Shown in pieces: positions 52,610 to 61,249 of a DNA stretch of 64,000 nucleotides. Where the stretch lies: contig NZ_WIAO01000013.1 in assembly GCF_009451885.1 (NCBI RefSeq), positions 1 to 64,000 on the forward strand, given 5' to 3'. Numbering within the stretch: the stretch's first letter is position 1; every line of letters starts with the position of its first letter. Source of the stretch: Glycomyces albidus (GTDB lineage: Bacteria; Actinomycetota; Actinomycetes; Mycobacteriales; Micromonosporaceae). The notes under the pieces were generated by a model. It made no database searches. It had not been told where the DNA came from and was given only the letters and a program-made list of their open reading frames with translations. The position numbers and the translations under genes were made by a program.

Positions 52610-54313
52610 ATGGCGAATCCCTCAAGCAAGGCGCCGCTCGGACGCCGCTCCCTGTTCAAAGCCGCCGGCCTCGGCGCGGTCGGCGCCGCCGGCGTGCCCC
52701 TGGTGTCCGCCTGCGGCGAGGTCAGCGGCGGCGAGGGCAGCGTGCAGGAACTCGACCAGACCCTCGACATCCTGCCCGAGTACAAGGAATGGCCGCTGCC
52801 GGTCCAGCCCGACCTCATCGGGGACCCCCCGAACCACCCCAGCGCGTACCTGACGTACCCGAACCCGGTGGCGCAGGCGATCCCGAATCCGCCCAGCAAC
52901 TCCGGCTCCTACCAGGTCTACGTCCCCAACTGGGGGCCCTCCCCCGCCAAGGACGACCCGTACTACCTCGCGATGCAGGAGGCCACCGGCGGCACGAAGA
53001 TCGAGTTCGTCCAGAGCGACGGCGAGGCGTTCGCCGAGGCCTCGGTGCAGTGGATCCAGGCCGAGGAGTTCGGCGACGCGATCTTCATGTTCGGCTGGAT
53101 GACGAACGCGCACGCCGACTTCAACGAGACCGTCGTCAACCGGTTCGCCGACATCAGCGGCATCGTCTCGGGCGACATCTCGGAGCGCTGGCCGCTGCTG
53201 GCCGGACGCGGCGACGCCGCCTGGGCCGACTCGGTCTGGTCCACCGACCCCGAGAACCCCAAGGACACCGCCGGGATCTACGGCGTCCCCTGGGCCCTCA
53301 ACGGCGGACCCGGCAACGCCTTCTACTACCGGGCCGACCTCTTGGCCCAGGCCGGCCTCGACGTGCCGACCACGGTCGAGGAGCTGCTCGAGGTGGGCCG
53401 CGCCTGGTCGGACGACAAGGCCGGCAAGTGGGCGTTCGCCGGCACCGACTACATGTCGAAGGCGTGGTTCCGCCTCGCCGCCGGGCACGGCTGGTACTGG
53501 GACGGGTCCGGGCTCGTCCACAACAACGAGCGCTCCGAGTTCAAGGAATGGGTCGAGTTCCAGCGCACCCTGACCGACGAGAAGCTGCGCCACCCCAGTG
53601 TCGGCACCCCCGGGTTCGAGCCCAAGCAGGCACAGAAGTCCGGCGAAGTCCTGTTCGACCAGGACGGCTGGAACCGCTGGAACGACCTCACGCTGGAGAT
53701 GAACGCCAGCGGCGAGAACCCCGACTTCGAGCTGGGCGTGCTCGGCGCGCTCACCTTCAAGGACCGCGAGCCGATGTACCACGCCGCATGGGGCGTCGGC
53801 GGCTGGCTGTTCTTCCGCAAGGACCTGGGCGAGGACGCCATCGCCGAACTGCTCGACGTCTCCAACTTCTGCGCGTCGCCCTACGGCACCAAGGAGTACG
53901 AGATGATCCACTTCGGCCTCCAGGGCGTGCACTTCGAGTACGACGCCGAGGGCAAGCCCGCGTTCACCGAGGCGGGCATCAAGTCCAAGCAGGACTCGCT
54001 GGCCTACACGGCCATGAGCGGCTCGCCGCAGTACTTCCTCGACGGCCCCACGAAGATCGTCGAGGCCCGCTTCGCGTTCAACGAGGCCGTCCAGCCCTAC
54101 CTCGACGAGAACCCCTTCGAGGGCCTGCGCCTGAACGGCCCCGAGTCCGGCGTCAACGCCGGGACCGTCTTCGACGAGAAGGTCAACGACATCATCTACG
54201 GCCGCGCCGAGCTCAGCGAGCTCGACGCGGCGATCGAGACCTGGAAGGCCGACGGCGGCGACGAGGCCCGCGAGTTCTTCGAGAAGGCCTACAAGCAGCT
54301 GCACGGCGAGTGA
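52610..54313 (+). CDS. Sugar ABC transporter binding lipoprotein, paralogue 2
   Basis: 567 residues, full-length paralogue of the protein at 45.2–46.9 kb. Signal LGRRSLFKAAGLGAVGAAGVP with twin Arg and lipobox LVSAC. Shared words: GEVSGGEGSVQELDQTLDILPEYKEWPLP, WGPSPAKDDPYYLAMQEATGGTKIEFVQ (cut here for length), GVPWALNGGPGNAFYYRADLLAQAGL, FDQDGWNRWNDL. Size and order (binding protein, then two permeases) match the LplABC/YtcQ-YteP group for large oligosaccharides. ATG 52610 follows GAGGAAA. First gene of a three-gene operon. An ATPase is lacking, as is usual where a shared MsiK-type ATPase serves many sugar systems. Confidence 0.9.
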   Translation: MANPSSKAPLGRRSLFKAAGLGAVGAAGVPLVSACGEVSGGEGSVQELDQTLDILPEYKEWPLPVQPDLIGDPPNHPSAYLTYPNPVAQAIPNPPSNSGSYQVYVPNWGPSPAKDDPYYLAMQEATGGTKIEFVQSDGEAFAEASVQWIQAEEFGDAIFMFGWMTNAHADFNETVVNRFADISGIVSGDISERWPLLAGRGDAAWADSVWSTDPENPKDTAGIYGVPWALNGGPGNAFYYRADLLAQAGLDVPTTVEELLEVGRAWSDDKAGKWAFAGTDYMSKAWFRLAAGHGWYWDGSGLVHNNERSEFKEWVEFQRTLTDEKLRHPSVGTPGFEPKQAQKSGEVLFDQDGWNRWNDLTLEMNASGENPDFELGVLGALTFKDREPMYHAAWGVGGWLFFRKDLGEDAIAELLDVSNFCASPYGTKEYEMIHFGLQGVHFEYDAEGKPAFTEAGIKSKQDSLAYTAMSGSPQYFLDGPTKIVEARFAFNEAVQPYLDENPFEGLRLNGPESGVNAGTVFDEKVNDIIYGRAELSELDAAIETWKADGGDEAREFFEKAYKQLHGE

Positions 54314-54401
54314 CGGCACGGGGCGGAACCCGGCGCCGCCCCTGCACGCGCCCTTGAGGACGGTTCGGCGAGCGATTCCCATCGGAGACGACGAGAGCGA
54401 C

Positions 54402-55385
54402 ATGGCAGTGACAACACCGGCGGCGCGCACCGCCGCGGCCCCGACGAAGACCAAGGCCCCGAAGGCCCGACGCCGGCCGCTCCGGCACCGCCTGCGGCTG
54501 GACTGGCCGCTGGTCGTGCTCACGCTGCCCGCGATGGTGCAGCTGGCGGTCTTCTTCTACACTCCTTCGGCCTACAGCATCATCGCCTTCATGGACTACA
54601 GTCCGTACCGGCCGCTGTGGGAGAACCCGATCATCGGGTTCACGCACTTCCAGATCCTCTTCGAGGACCCGTACTTCGTCGACGCGCTGCTCAACACGCT
54701 CCAGTTCGCGTTCGCGCAGCTGCTGTTCGTCTTCCCGTTCTCGATCGTCCTCGCGCTGATCATGCACTCGGTCGTCTCGACGAAGATCCGCAGCACGTTC
54801 CAGTCGATCGTCTACCTGCCCTACTTCTTCTCCTGGGTCCTGGTCGTCTCGGTCTTCGCCCAGGTCCTGGGCCAGGACGGCCTGCTCAGCCGGTGGCTGG
54901 TGGGCATGGGCGGCGAGCGCCTCGACATCATGAGGGACCCCGACTCCTTCATGTTCCTCGCCTGGATGCAGTGGACCTGGAAGGACGCCGGCTGGGGCAT
55001 GATCATCTTCCTGGCCGCCCTGGCCGCGATCAACCCCGCGCTGTACGAGGCCGCCGCCGTCGACGGCGCGAACCGCTGGAGGCGCCTGTGGCACATCACG
55101 CTGCCGAGCATCCGCCCGGTGATCGTCCTGCTGCTCATCCTCCAGCTCGGCTCCATCCTGTCGGTCGGCTTCGAGCAGTACCAGCTCCAGCGGGCCGCGG
55201 TCGGCTGGGGCGCCTCCGAAGTGCTCGACACGTTCGTCTACTACCGGACCATCCTGGCCTCGAACGGCGAATCGCTCGGCACCGCGGCGGGGCTGTTCAA
55301 GGGCGTCATCGGGCTCCTGCTCATCCTCGCCGCCAACAACATCGCCCACCGCCTCGGAGAGCAAGGGATCTACCAGAAGTCATGA
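54402..55385 (+). CDS. Sugar ABC transporter permease, LplB/YteP-like
   Basis: 327 residues, six membrane helices after a basic N-terminus (KAPKARRRPLRHRLRLDW). The EAA loop that contacts the ATPase is YEAAAVDGANRWRRLWHITLPSIRP. Other words: LPAMVQLAVFFYTPSAYSIIAFMDY and SIVYLPYFFSWVLVVSVF, typical of LplB/YteP. ATG 54402 has GAGAG upstream. Its stop overlaps the next gene's start (ATGA at 55382–55385). Confidence 0.92.
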   Translation: MAVTTPAARTAAAPTKTKAPKARRRPLRHRLRLDWPLVVLTLPAMVQLAVFFYTPSAYSIIAFMDYSPYRPLWENPIIGFTHFQILFEDPYFVDALLNTLQFAFAQLLFVFPFSIVLALIMHSVVSTKIRSTFQSIVYLPYFFSWVLVVSVFAQVLGQDGLLSRWLVGMGGERLDIMRDPDSFMFLAWMQWTWKDAGWGMIIFLAALAAINPALYEAAAVDGANRWRRLWHITLPSIRPVIVLLLILQLGSILSVGFEQYQLQRAAVGWGASEVLDTFVYYRTILASNGESLGTAAGLFKGVIGLLLILAANNIAHRLGEQGIYQKS

Positions 55386-56341
55386 GCGCCGTCACCGCAA
55401 CCACCGCCGTTCGCGCCCGCCGCCCGCGCCGCGACCGGCGCCCCGTCTGGGACGAGAAGCCCTCGTTCCTCGGCAAGTCCGCCAAGGCGCTGTTCCTGAT
55501 CTGCTACGCCGCGGCGATCATAGTTCCACTATGGGCGGTGCTCGCGACGAGCGTCGCCACCGACGACGCCCTCGCCCGCTCCGGCGGGGACATGGTCTTC
55601 CTCCCCACCGACGTGAGCTTCCAGGCCTACCGGGAGATCCTGTCGGGCGGAGCGGTGACCAAGTCGCTGCTGTTCACGCTCATGCTCACCGCCGTGGGCA
55701 CCGCCATCAGCCTGGTCCTGACCGTGGGCGCGGCCTACGGGCTGTCGCGGCCCGGGTCGGTGTGGCACCGCAAGTTCCTCACCGCGGCCCTCGTCACGCT
55801 CCTGTTCGCCCCCGGCATGTACCCGTCCTACCTGGTCGTCCAGGACCTGGGCCTGCTCAACAACATGTGGTCGCTGATCCTGCCGGTCTGCTTCTCCGCC
55901 TGGAACCTCATCGTCCTGCGCACCTTCTTCATGACCAGCGTGCCCGGCGAGCTGATCGACGCCGCCAAGATCGACGGCGCGGGGGAGTTCCGGACCATGT
56001 TCAAAGTGGTGCTGCCGATGTCGAAGGCGATCCTGGCGGTCATCGGGCTGTTCTACGCCGTCGGGTACTGGAACACCTACTTCCTCTCGGTGCTCTACAC
56101 GCCCGGGCTGGAGACCAAGCCCATCCAGGTGCTCATCCAGCAGTGGCTCATCGCGTCCACCCAGCCGTCCGGGCAGGACGCGGCCGCGGCGGCGGCCATC
56201 TCCTCCGGCATGGACAACGCGCCGGCCGCCTCGCTCAAGATGGCCGCGGTCGTGTGCACGATCATCCCGATCGTGGTCATGTACCCGTTCATCCAGAAGC
56301 ACTTCACCAAGGCCGTCATCACCGGCGCCGTCAAGGGCTGA
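55382..56341 (+). CDS. Sugar ABC transporter permease, LplC/YtcP-like
   Basis: 319 residues, six membrane helices. EAA loop DAAKIDGAGEFRTMFKVVLPMSKAI; other markers MYPSYLVVQDLGLLNNMWSLILP and YWNTYFLSVLYTP, typical of LplC/YtcP. Partner of the LplB-like permease, translationally coupled to it. The two permeases probably serve both binding proteins of the locus. Confidence 0.92.
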   Translation: MSAVTATTAVRARRPRRDRRPVWDEKPSFLGKSAKALFLICYAAAIIVPLWAVLATSVATDDALARSGGDMVFLPTDVSFQAYREILSGGAVTKSLLFTLMLTAVGTAISLVLTVGAAYGLSRPGSVWHRKFLTAALVTLLFAPGMYPSYLVVQDLGLLNNMWSLILPVCFSAWNLIVLRTFFMTSVPGELIDAAKIDGAGEFRTMFKVVLPMSKAILAVIGLFYAVGYWNTYFLSVLYTPGLETKPIQVLIQQWLIASTQPSGQDAAAAAAISSGMDNAPAASLKMAAVVCTIIPIVVMYPFIQKHFTKAVITGAVKG

Positions 56342-56492
56342 CGCACCGCCACGGCGCGGTTTCGAAACGGCCGTTCGAGGAGCGGCGCGGGCGGGTTCTC
56401 CGCTGGGCCGACGGATGCCGGGTCGCCATCGCCTCACGAGACACGGTCGGGGCCCGCTCGCAGCGCGAACGGGCCCCGATGCGTCCTCATGG

Positions 56493-56756
56493 CTAGTGGG
56501 CGGTCTTGTGGCGGTTCCCGGCGATCGCTTCGGCGACGCCGATGAGCAGGATCGAGGCGATGACTGCCACGACGAAGCCGAGGACGTTCAGCTCCCAGAT
56601 GTCGCCGGTGCCCAGCAGGTTCGCGATGGTCCCGCCGATTACCGAGCCGACGATGCCCAGCAGCAGCGTGGCGATGATGCCGAGGCGTTGCTTACCGGGC
56701 TTGATCAGGCGCGCCAGCGCACCGATGATGAGCCCGGCGACGATGAAACCGATCAT
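56493..56756 (-). CDS. GlsB/YeaQ/YmgE-family small membrane protein
   Basis: 87 residues with three helices: MIGFIVAGLIIGALARLIKPGKQRLGI, then ATLLLGIVGSVIGGTIANLLG and FVVAVIASILLIGVAEA. Conserved G..IG.LAR...PG and G..G...GG patterns define the family (transglycosylase-associated, stress-induced in Gram-positives). ATG 56756 has GGAGG 7 nt upstream. Single gene. Confidence 0.88.
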   Translation of the reverse strand: MIGFIVAGLIIGALARLIKPGKQRLGIIATLLLGIVGSVIGGTIANLLGTGDIWELNVLGFVVAVIASILLIGVAEAIAGNRHKTAH

Positions 56757-56963
56757 GTTGGAACCTCCATGTTCGTTGGGCTGAGGTTCCTTCTCATTAC
56801 CCCCACGTCCCCTTTCCACACCTCGTTCACCGACGAGAAGCGATGCCGGGCGCGCCAAGCGGTCCCGTCAGGGCCCGCGACCGGGCCGTTCTCATTCATC
56901 GATTGATTCGTCCAGTCCAGGGTGTTACGCTCGAAAACTTTGCTCCCACAGGAAAGGAGAACG

Positions 56964-57773
56964 ATGTCCCTGCCCGATGTGCATGAGCGTTTCCTCGACG
57001 GTCTGCTGCCCCGAACGCGGTCCGACCCGCGGATCGTCGGCGTGGCGGCCGGCGGGTCCATCGCCAACGGTGTCCCTGACGAGTACTCCGACATCGACCT
57101 GGTGCTGGCGATCGAGGACGACGAGTTCGACGAGGTGATGCGTGGGCGGCTCGCCCTCATAGCCGCATGGTCGCCGCTCGTCGCCGGATTCACGGGCGAG
57201 CACGTCGGGGAACCCCGACTCATCATCAGTCTCATGGGCCCCCAGGCGCTGCATGTCGATTTCAAATTCGTCAGGCTCACCGACTTCGCGACCCGGGTCG
57301 ATGGGCTTCGGGTGCTCTGGGAACGGGACGGACGCCTTTCGGCCGCGCTCGCCGCGACTCCGCCCGCTCCTCCCCGGCTGGACCTTCAGTGGATCGAGGA
57401 CCGGTTCTGGGTGTGGATCCACTACGGTGCCACGAAGCTGGCCAGGGGCGAGCTGCTCGAGGCCATCGGATTCATTGCCTTTCTCCGGGAGACCGTGTTC
57501 GGTCCTTTGATCCAGCACCGCCACGGAAAGCTGCTGCAAGGGGTGCGGCGCCTCGAGGCGATCGACCCCGATGCCGCGGCGCGGCTCGAGGCGACTCTCT
57601 GCGGCTCCGACAGGGGCGAGGTGGGGAAGGCGCTTCTCGCCTGTGTCGAGCTCTATCGCCAGTGGACCGATGACGTCGATGTCGCCTTCGACCGAAACCA
57701 TGATGCGGCGGGCCTCGCGACGCGGTATCTGAACGAGGTCGTCGGTCGGATCCGCCCCGGGGCGGCCGAGTAG
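56964..57773 (+). CDS. Nucleotidyltransferase-fold protein
   Basis: 269 residues. N-terminal minimal nucleotidyltransferase domain: VGVAAGGSIANGVPDEYSDIDLVLAIEDDEF, with the G-S motif and D-x-D metal pair (Asp43 and Asp45 by my count), followed by a helical domain (RFWVWIHYGATKLARGELLEAIGFIAFLRE). This resembles aminoglycoside adenylyltransferases and similar small-molecule nucleotidyltransferases; the substrate is unknown and antibiotic resistance is not shown. ATG 56964 follows GGAAAGGAG. Stand-alone gene. Confidence 0.75.
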   Translation: MSLPDVHERFLDGLLPRTRSDPRIVGVAAGGSIANGVPDEYSDIDLVLAIEDDEFDEVMRGRLALIAAWSPLVAGFTGEHVGEPRLIISLMGPQALHVDFKFVRLTDFATRVDGLRVLWERDGRLSAALAATPPAPPRLDLQWIEDRFWVWIHYGATKLARGELLEAIGFIAFLRETVFGPLIQHRHGKLLQGVRRLEAIDPDAAARLEATLCGSDRGEVGKALLACVELYRQWTDDVDVAFDRNHDAAGLATRYLNEVVGRIRPGAAE

Positions 57774-57949
57774 GGACGTGAACGAACGCAACGACCAGCG
57801 CCGGCGGGACCGTGTCCGCTACCCGGCGTTGCACTCGGCTCCGGGATCGCTTGCGGGAGCGGGAACCTCCATTGGCAGGCGGATCGATGTGACTGAACTC
57901 GACTCCGGTGCTCTGCGCCTTGACCGTCTCCCGTGGCCCTCGCTCCTCG

Positions 57950-58933
57950 TCATCGGAAGGCGCGGCTGATCGCGGCGCCGATCTGGCTGAGCTGCATCCA
58001 GATGGCGAATTTCTGCCACGGGCGCAGGAGCGGGCCGAGGACCCGGCTCTTCCGGATGCGCTGCCACTCCAGCGTGATGCCCAGCAGGGTGCCGCCGGCC
58101 GCGGGCTCGAGGATGATGGCGATGCATAGGGGGTTCGCGCGGGTCGCGTCCGGGAAGGACAAGCGCCACTTGATGAAGGAGGCCTCGTCGGCGTCCAGCA
58201 GCTCCACCCGCCGGCGTCGGAATTCCGGTTTGATGTCGAGTCGTCTCCCGTCGGGGCGGTGGGTCGGCGCGAGGGCCACCCAGGTCCCGCCGAGGAGACC
58301 CGCCTCCTCGCCGGGCTCGACGCGTGCGATGCCGGGATCCCACTCGGGCATGCGCGCGGGGTCGGCGAGCATCGCCCACACGGCCGGAACCGGGGCGGGC
58401 ACGAACTTCTCCGCGGAGCCTGACAGTGCTCCGGAAGCGGGATGCCGCGGTGCCGGTCGCGCCGGGAGCCGCTCGGCCTCGTCAAGGCGCGCCAGCACTT
58501 CCGCGGGCGCGGTGCCGAGCCGGTGCAGCAGGTCTTCGATCATCCCGCTCGGCTCGGCCAGGAGTGCTCGCAGTACCGCGACGCCGTCGCCCTTGCTCCC
58601 TTTCCGGCTCGCGCGATCGAAGACGTCGAGGGCCCGCCCGGTCCACTCGTAGCCGCCGGTCTCGTGGAACACGATGCGGTCCGGGCCGGGGAGGTCGGCG
58701 GTGATGCCGAGCGATTCCAGTTGCGCCGCATGCAGGGCGGCGACCGCCTCGCGTGCGGCGTCGAGCGTGATGCCGGCCCACCGCAGCACCTGGCCGGCGA
58801 TCTGCTCCTCGACGACGAGTGCGAGGAACAGATCGTCGATGTCGGCTTCGCGCTGCCCGCGCCGCGAGGCCTCCTCCATCGCGGTGAGCGACAGCGCGTG
58901 AGCGGTGGCGGCCATGCCGAGGAACCTGCTCAC
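57950..58933 (-). CDS. Clp-N domain protein fused to an SRPBCC/polyketide cyclase-like domain
   Basis: 327 residues. Residues 1–150 hold two Clp repeat (Clp-N) units, FLGMAATAHALSLTAMEEASRR and DDLFLALVVEEQIAGQVL, then VFHETGGYEWTGRALDVFDRAS and VLRALLAEPSGMIEDLLHRLG, as in ClpC/ClpA N-domains, but no AAA+ module follows. Residues from about 175 form an SRPBCC fold (FVPAPVPAVWAMLADPARMPEWDPGIARVE, later SFPDATRANPLCIAIILEPAAGGTLLGITLEW). It may deliver or sense substrates for Clp, or bind a lipid. Its start overlaps the stop of the HTH gene (ATGA at 58930–58933). Confidence 0.82.
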   Translation of the reverse strand: MSRFLGMAATAHALSLTAMEEASRRGQREADIDDLFLALVVEEQIAGQVLRWAGITLDAAREAVAALHAAQLESLGITADLPGPDRIVFHETGGYEWTGRALDVFDRASRKGSKGDGVAVLRALLAEPSGMIEDLLHRLGTAPAEVLARLDEAERLPARPAPRHPASGALSGSAEKFVPAPVPAVWAMLADPARMPEWDPGIARVEPGEEAGLLGGTWVALAPTHRPDGRRLDIKPEFRRRRVELLDADEASFIKWRLSFPDATRANPLCIAIILEPAAGGTLLGITLEWQRIRKSRVLGPLLRPWQKFAIWMQLSQIGAAISRAFR

Positions 58934-59175
58934 GTGCTTCTCCTCGAGGGGCGGATGGTCGGGTCGATGCGTTTCGCGTACTTCTTGTGCACTGCCTGCC
59001 GGGTCACTCCGAGCGCGTCGGCGATGGCCTGCCAGCCCATGCCGGAGCGCAGGGCCGCCTCGACCTGCCGCAATTCGAGCCTGTCGGCCAGCACCCGCAG
59101 CGACGCCACGGCGCGAAGCCCGGCGCGCGGGTCGCTGACGTCAGCGGCGACCGTCGCAATCTGCGCTGATTCCAT
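58930..59175 (-). CDS. Small helix-turn-helix protein
   Basis: 81 residues. A single HTH at about 35–70: ELRQVEAALRSGMGWQAIADALGVTRQAVHKKYAKRID. The recognition helix GVTRQAVHKKY is of the type found in small HTH partners of Clp-N proteins in actinobacteria. Coupled by a 4-bp overlap to the Clp-N/SRPBCC gene. Upstream, GTTGACAAGTATCGATGAGCAACC-like spacing (cut for length) contains the inverted pair GGTTGAC and GCAACC, a possible autoregulatory site at about 59180–59222. Confidence 0.8.
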   Translation of the reverse strand: MESAQIATVAADVSDPRAGLRAVASLRVLADRLELRQVEAALRSGMGWQAIADALGVTRQAVHKKYAKRIDPTIRPSRRST

Positions 59176-59180
59176 ACCGT

Positions 59181-59222
59181 CAACCTAGGTTGCTCATCGA
59201 TACTTGTCAACCCTGGTTGCTC
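59181..59222 (-). promoter_or_regulatory. Repeats CAACC(T/C)(A/G)GGTTG upstream of the HTH gene
   Basis: The stretch CAACCTAGGTTGCTC (59181–59195) is repeated as CAACCCTGGTTGCTC (59208–59222), 27 bp apart. Each copy contains the palindromic CAACC-N2-GGTTG. Two palindromic copies 27 bp apart directly upstream of a small HTH gene look like operators for that HTH protein. Confidence 0.6.
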
Positions 59223-59346
59223 GTCGGTCCGCGATGAGCCCGGTGCGCACCGCCGGCCGTGCCTCGGCAGCGCACGCCCTGACCTGACCTGGTGCATTCA
59301 TCGGAGGGGCGCCCAGGTGCAGGGCCGACCGTCCGCGCCCGCGGTA

Positions 59347-59991
59347 CTAGTGCTCGTCCGCCAGCGGGAGGAGGCCCTTGCGGAAGCCGACGGCGACTGC
59401 CGCCGCGCGGTCGTTGACGCCGAGTTTGGCGTAGAGATGCAGCAGGTGGGTCTTGACCGTGGCCTCGCTGAGGAACAGGCGCTTGGCGGCCTCCTTGTTG
59501 GAGCAGCCTTCGGCGACGAGGTGCAGGATCTCGATCTCCCTGTCGCTCAACGCCTCCTGGGGCGCGCGGACCTGGCTCATCAGGCGGCTCGCGACCGTCG
59601 GCGAGAGCACCGCCTCGCCCCGGGCGGCCGCGCGCACGGCCTTGACGAGGTCAGTGCGGCCGGTGTCCTTGAGCAGGTACCCGGTGGCGCCGGCCTCGAT
59701 CGCGGGCCGCACGTCCTGGTCGGTGTCGAACGTGGTGAGCACCAGGACCTTGACCGGCGGGCCGGTGCGGCCGAGTTCGCGGATGGCCTCGACGCCGCCC
59801 ATGACGGGCATGCGCAGGTCCATCAGGATCACGTCAGGGTGCAGGGCCTTCGCCATCGCGACGGCCTCGGACCCGTTCCCGGCCTCGCCGACGACCGCGA
59901 AACCGGGCTCGGTGGTGAACATGCCGCGGAAGCCGTCCCGCACGACCGGATGGTCGTCGGCGATGAGGATGCGGATCGGCGCCCCGGTCAT
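59347..59991 (-). CDS. LuxR/NarL-family response regulator
   Basis: 214 residues. Receiver with [11 protein letters not shown], phospho-acceptor Asp in [13 protein letters not shown], and Lys in YLLKDTGR; LuxR-type HTH from about 150 ([45 protein letters not shown]). Coupled by ATGA overlap (59988–59991) to its kinase and last gene of a four-gene operon with an ABC exporter. Confidence 0.93.
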   Translation of the reverse strand: MTGAPIRILIADDHPVVRDGFRGMFTTEPGFAVVGEAGNGSEAVAMAKALHPDVILMDLRMPVMGGVEAIRELGRTGPPVKVLVLTTFDTDQDVRPAIEAGATGYLLKDTGRTDLVKAVRAAARGEAVLSPTVASRLMSQVRAPQEALSDREIEILHLVAEGCSNKEAAKRLFLSEATVKTHLLHLYAKLGVNDRAAAVAVGFRKGLLPLADEH

Positions 59992-61244
59992 GCCTGCGCC
60001 CGTTCGGGATCGGCACGGACCGCGGCACCGACGCGGTCGCGGTCCAGCGCGGGCACCGTGGCCGAGACGGCCGTGCCCTCACCGGGCGCGGACTCGACGG
60101 CGAACGTCCCGCCGAGCCGTTCGACGCGCCGCCGCATCCCGTCCAGTCCGAACCCTCCGCCGTCCGCGACCGCCTTGATGTCGAAGCCGCGGCCGTCGTC
60201 CAGCACGTCGAGCGCCACCACGTCGTCGATATAGGAGAGCGTGATGCCGACGCGGCCGGCACGGGCGTGCTTGCCGGCGTTCGCGAGGGATTCCTGGGCG
60301 ACGCGCAGGAGCGTGCCCTCGACACTGGGGTCCATGGGCCGAAAGGTACCAGTCACCTCGACCGCCACCGGGATCCCGTGCAGGTCGGACCAGTGGCCCG
60401 ACACGGTCTCGAGCGCCTCGGGGAGCGCGGCGGCCTCCAACTGCGCGGGGCCCACGGCGTGCACGGTCCGGCGCGCCTCCGCGAGATTCGCCCGGGCGAG
60501 CAGCAGGGCCTTCTCGACCCGGGGCCGCCAGTCCGGTTCCCCGGGCGCGGCCTGGAGCTGCGCGATGATCCCCGTGAGGCCCTGGGCGAGGGTGTCGTGG
60601 ATCTCGGCGGCGATGCGCTGGCGCTCGTCCATGACGCCGGCTTCGCGTGCCTGGACGAGCAGTTGCGCGTGGAGGCCGGCGTTCTCGGCGAGTGCGGCTT
60701 CGAGGCGTTCGACGGTGCGTTTGCGTTCGGCGCTGCGCTCGGCGGTGACGTCGCCGACGAAGCTGAACAGCGCCACGAGAGCGGTGATGGCGGCGGTGAA
60801 CAGCGCGAAGGTGAGCGCTTCGGCGGGCCCGTCCGGGACCCCGGTGTAGGTGGCGACGCTGACTGCGGCGGTCGCGGCGACGCCCGCGAAGTTCCACGGG
60901 CTCTTGAGGAACCACCACGAATGGAGAAAACCGGTGAACCCGAAGAACGTCGTGAACCAGACGGCGTGGGAGCCGAGGACGGCGATGGCGCCGATGAGGC
61001 CCGCGATGTACAGGCCCTGCCAGGCCGCGTCCGGGACCCGGGCGGGTCTGGCAGGCGGGAGGAAGCGCATCCAGGCGGCGGCTAGCGCGCTGAGGCCGAG
61101 GACTTCGAGCCGGTCGGCCCAGGCCGCTTCGACCGTGAGCCAGTAGAGGCCGAGCGAGACCGCCAGGAGCCCGTACGGTGCGAGCCGCATGTGCGTCTGG
61201 AGCCGCCGCTCCCAGCGGTCGAGCCGCCCGGTCGCGCCCGTCAT
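59988..61244 (-). CDS. Sensor histidine kinase, HisKA_3 (NarX/LiaS-like)
   Basis: 418 residues. Five or six membrane helices in residues 20–160 (no large extracytoplasmic loop, so it probably senses within the membrane), then a coiled linker ([23 protein letters not shown]). HisKA_3 motif [21 protein letters not shown] with the phospho-His, and an ATPase domain with [13 protein letters not shown] and [21 protein letters not shown]. Start at ATG 61244, after AAGGGA; a start at 61259 would overlap the permease gene. Adjacent to an ABC-2 exporter, so a drug/antimicrobial-sensing module is likely. Confidence 0.9.
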   Translation of the reverse strand: MTGATGRLDRWERRLQTHMRLAPYGLLAVSLGLYWLTVEAAWADRLEVLGLSALAAAWMRFLPPARPARVPDAAWQGLYIAGLIGAIAVLGSHAVWFTTFFGFTGFLHSWWFLKSPWNFAGVAATAAVSVATYTGVPDGPAEALTFALFTAAITALVALFSFVGDVTAERSAERKRTVERLEAALAENAGLHAQLLVQAREAGVMDERQRIAAEIHDTLAQGLTGIIAQLQAAPGEPDWRPRVEKALLLARANLAEARRTVHAVGPAQLEAAALPEALETVSGHWSDLHGIPVAVEVTGTFRPMDPSVEGTLLRVAQESLANAGKHARAGRVGITLSYIDDVVALDVLDDGRGFDIKAVADGGGFGLDGMRRRVERLGGTFAVESAPGEGTAVSATVPALDRDRVGAAVRADPERAQA

Positions 61245-61249
61245 GTCCC

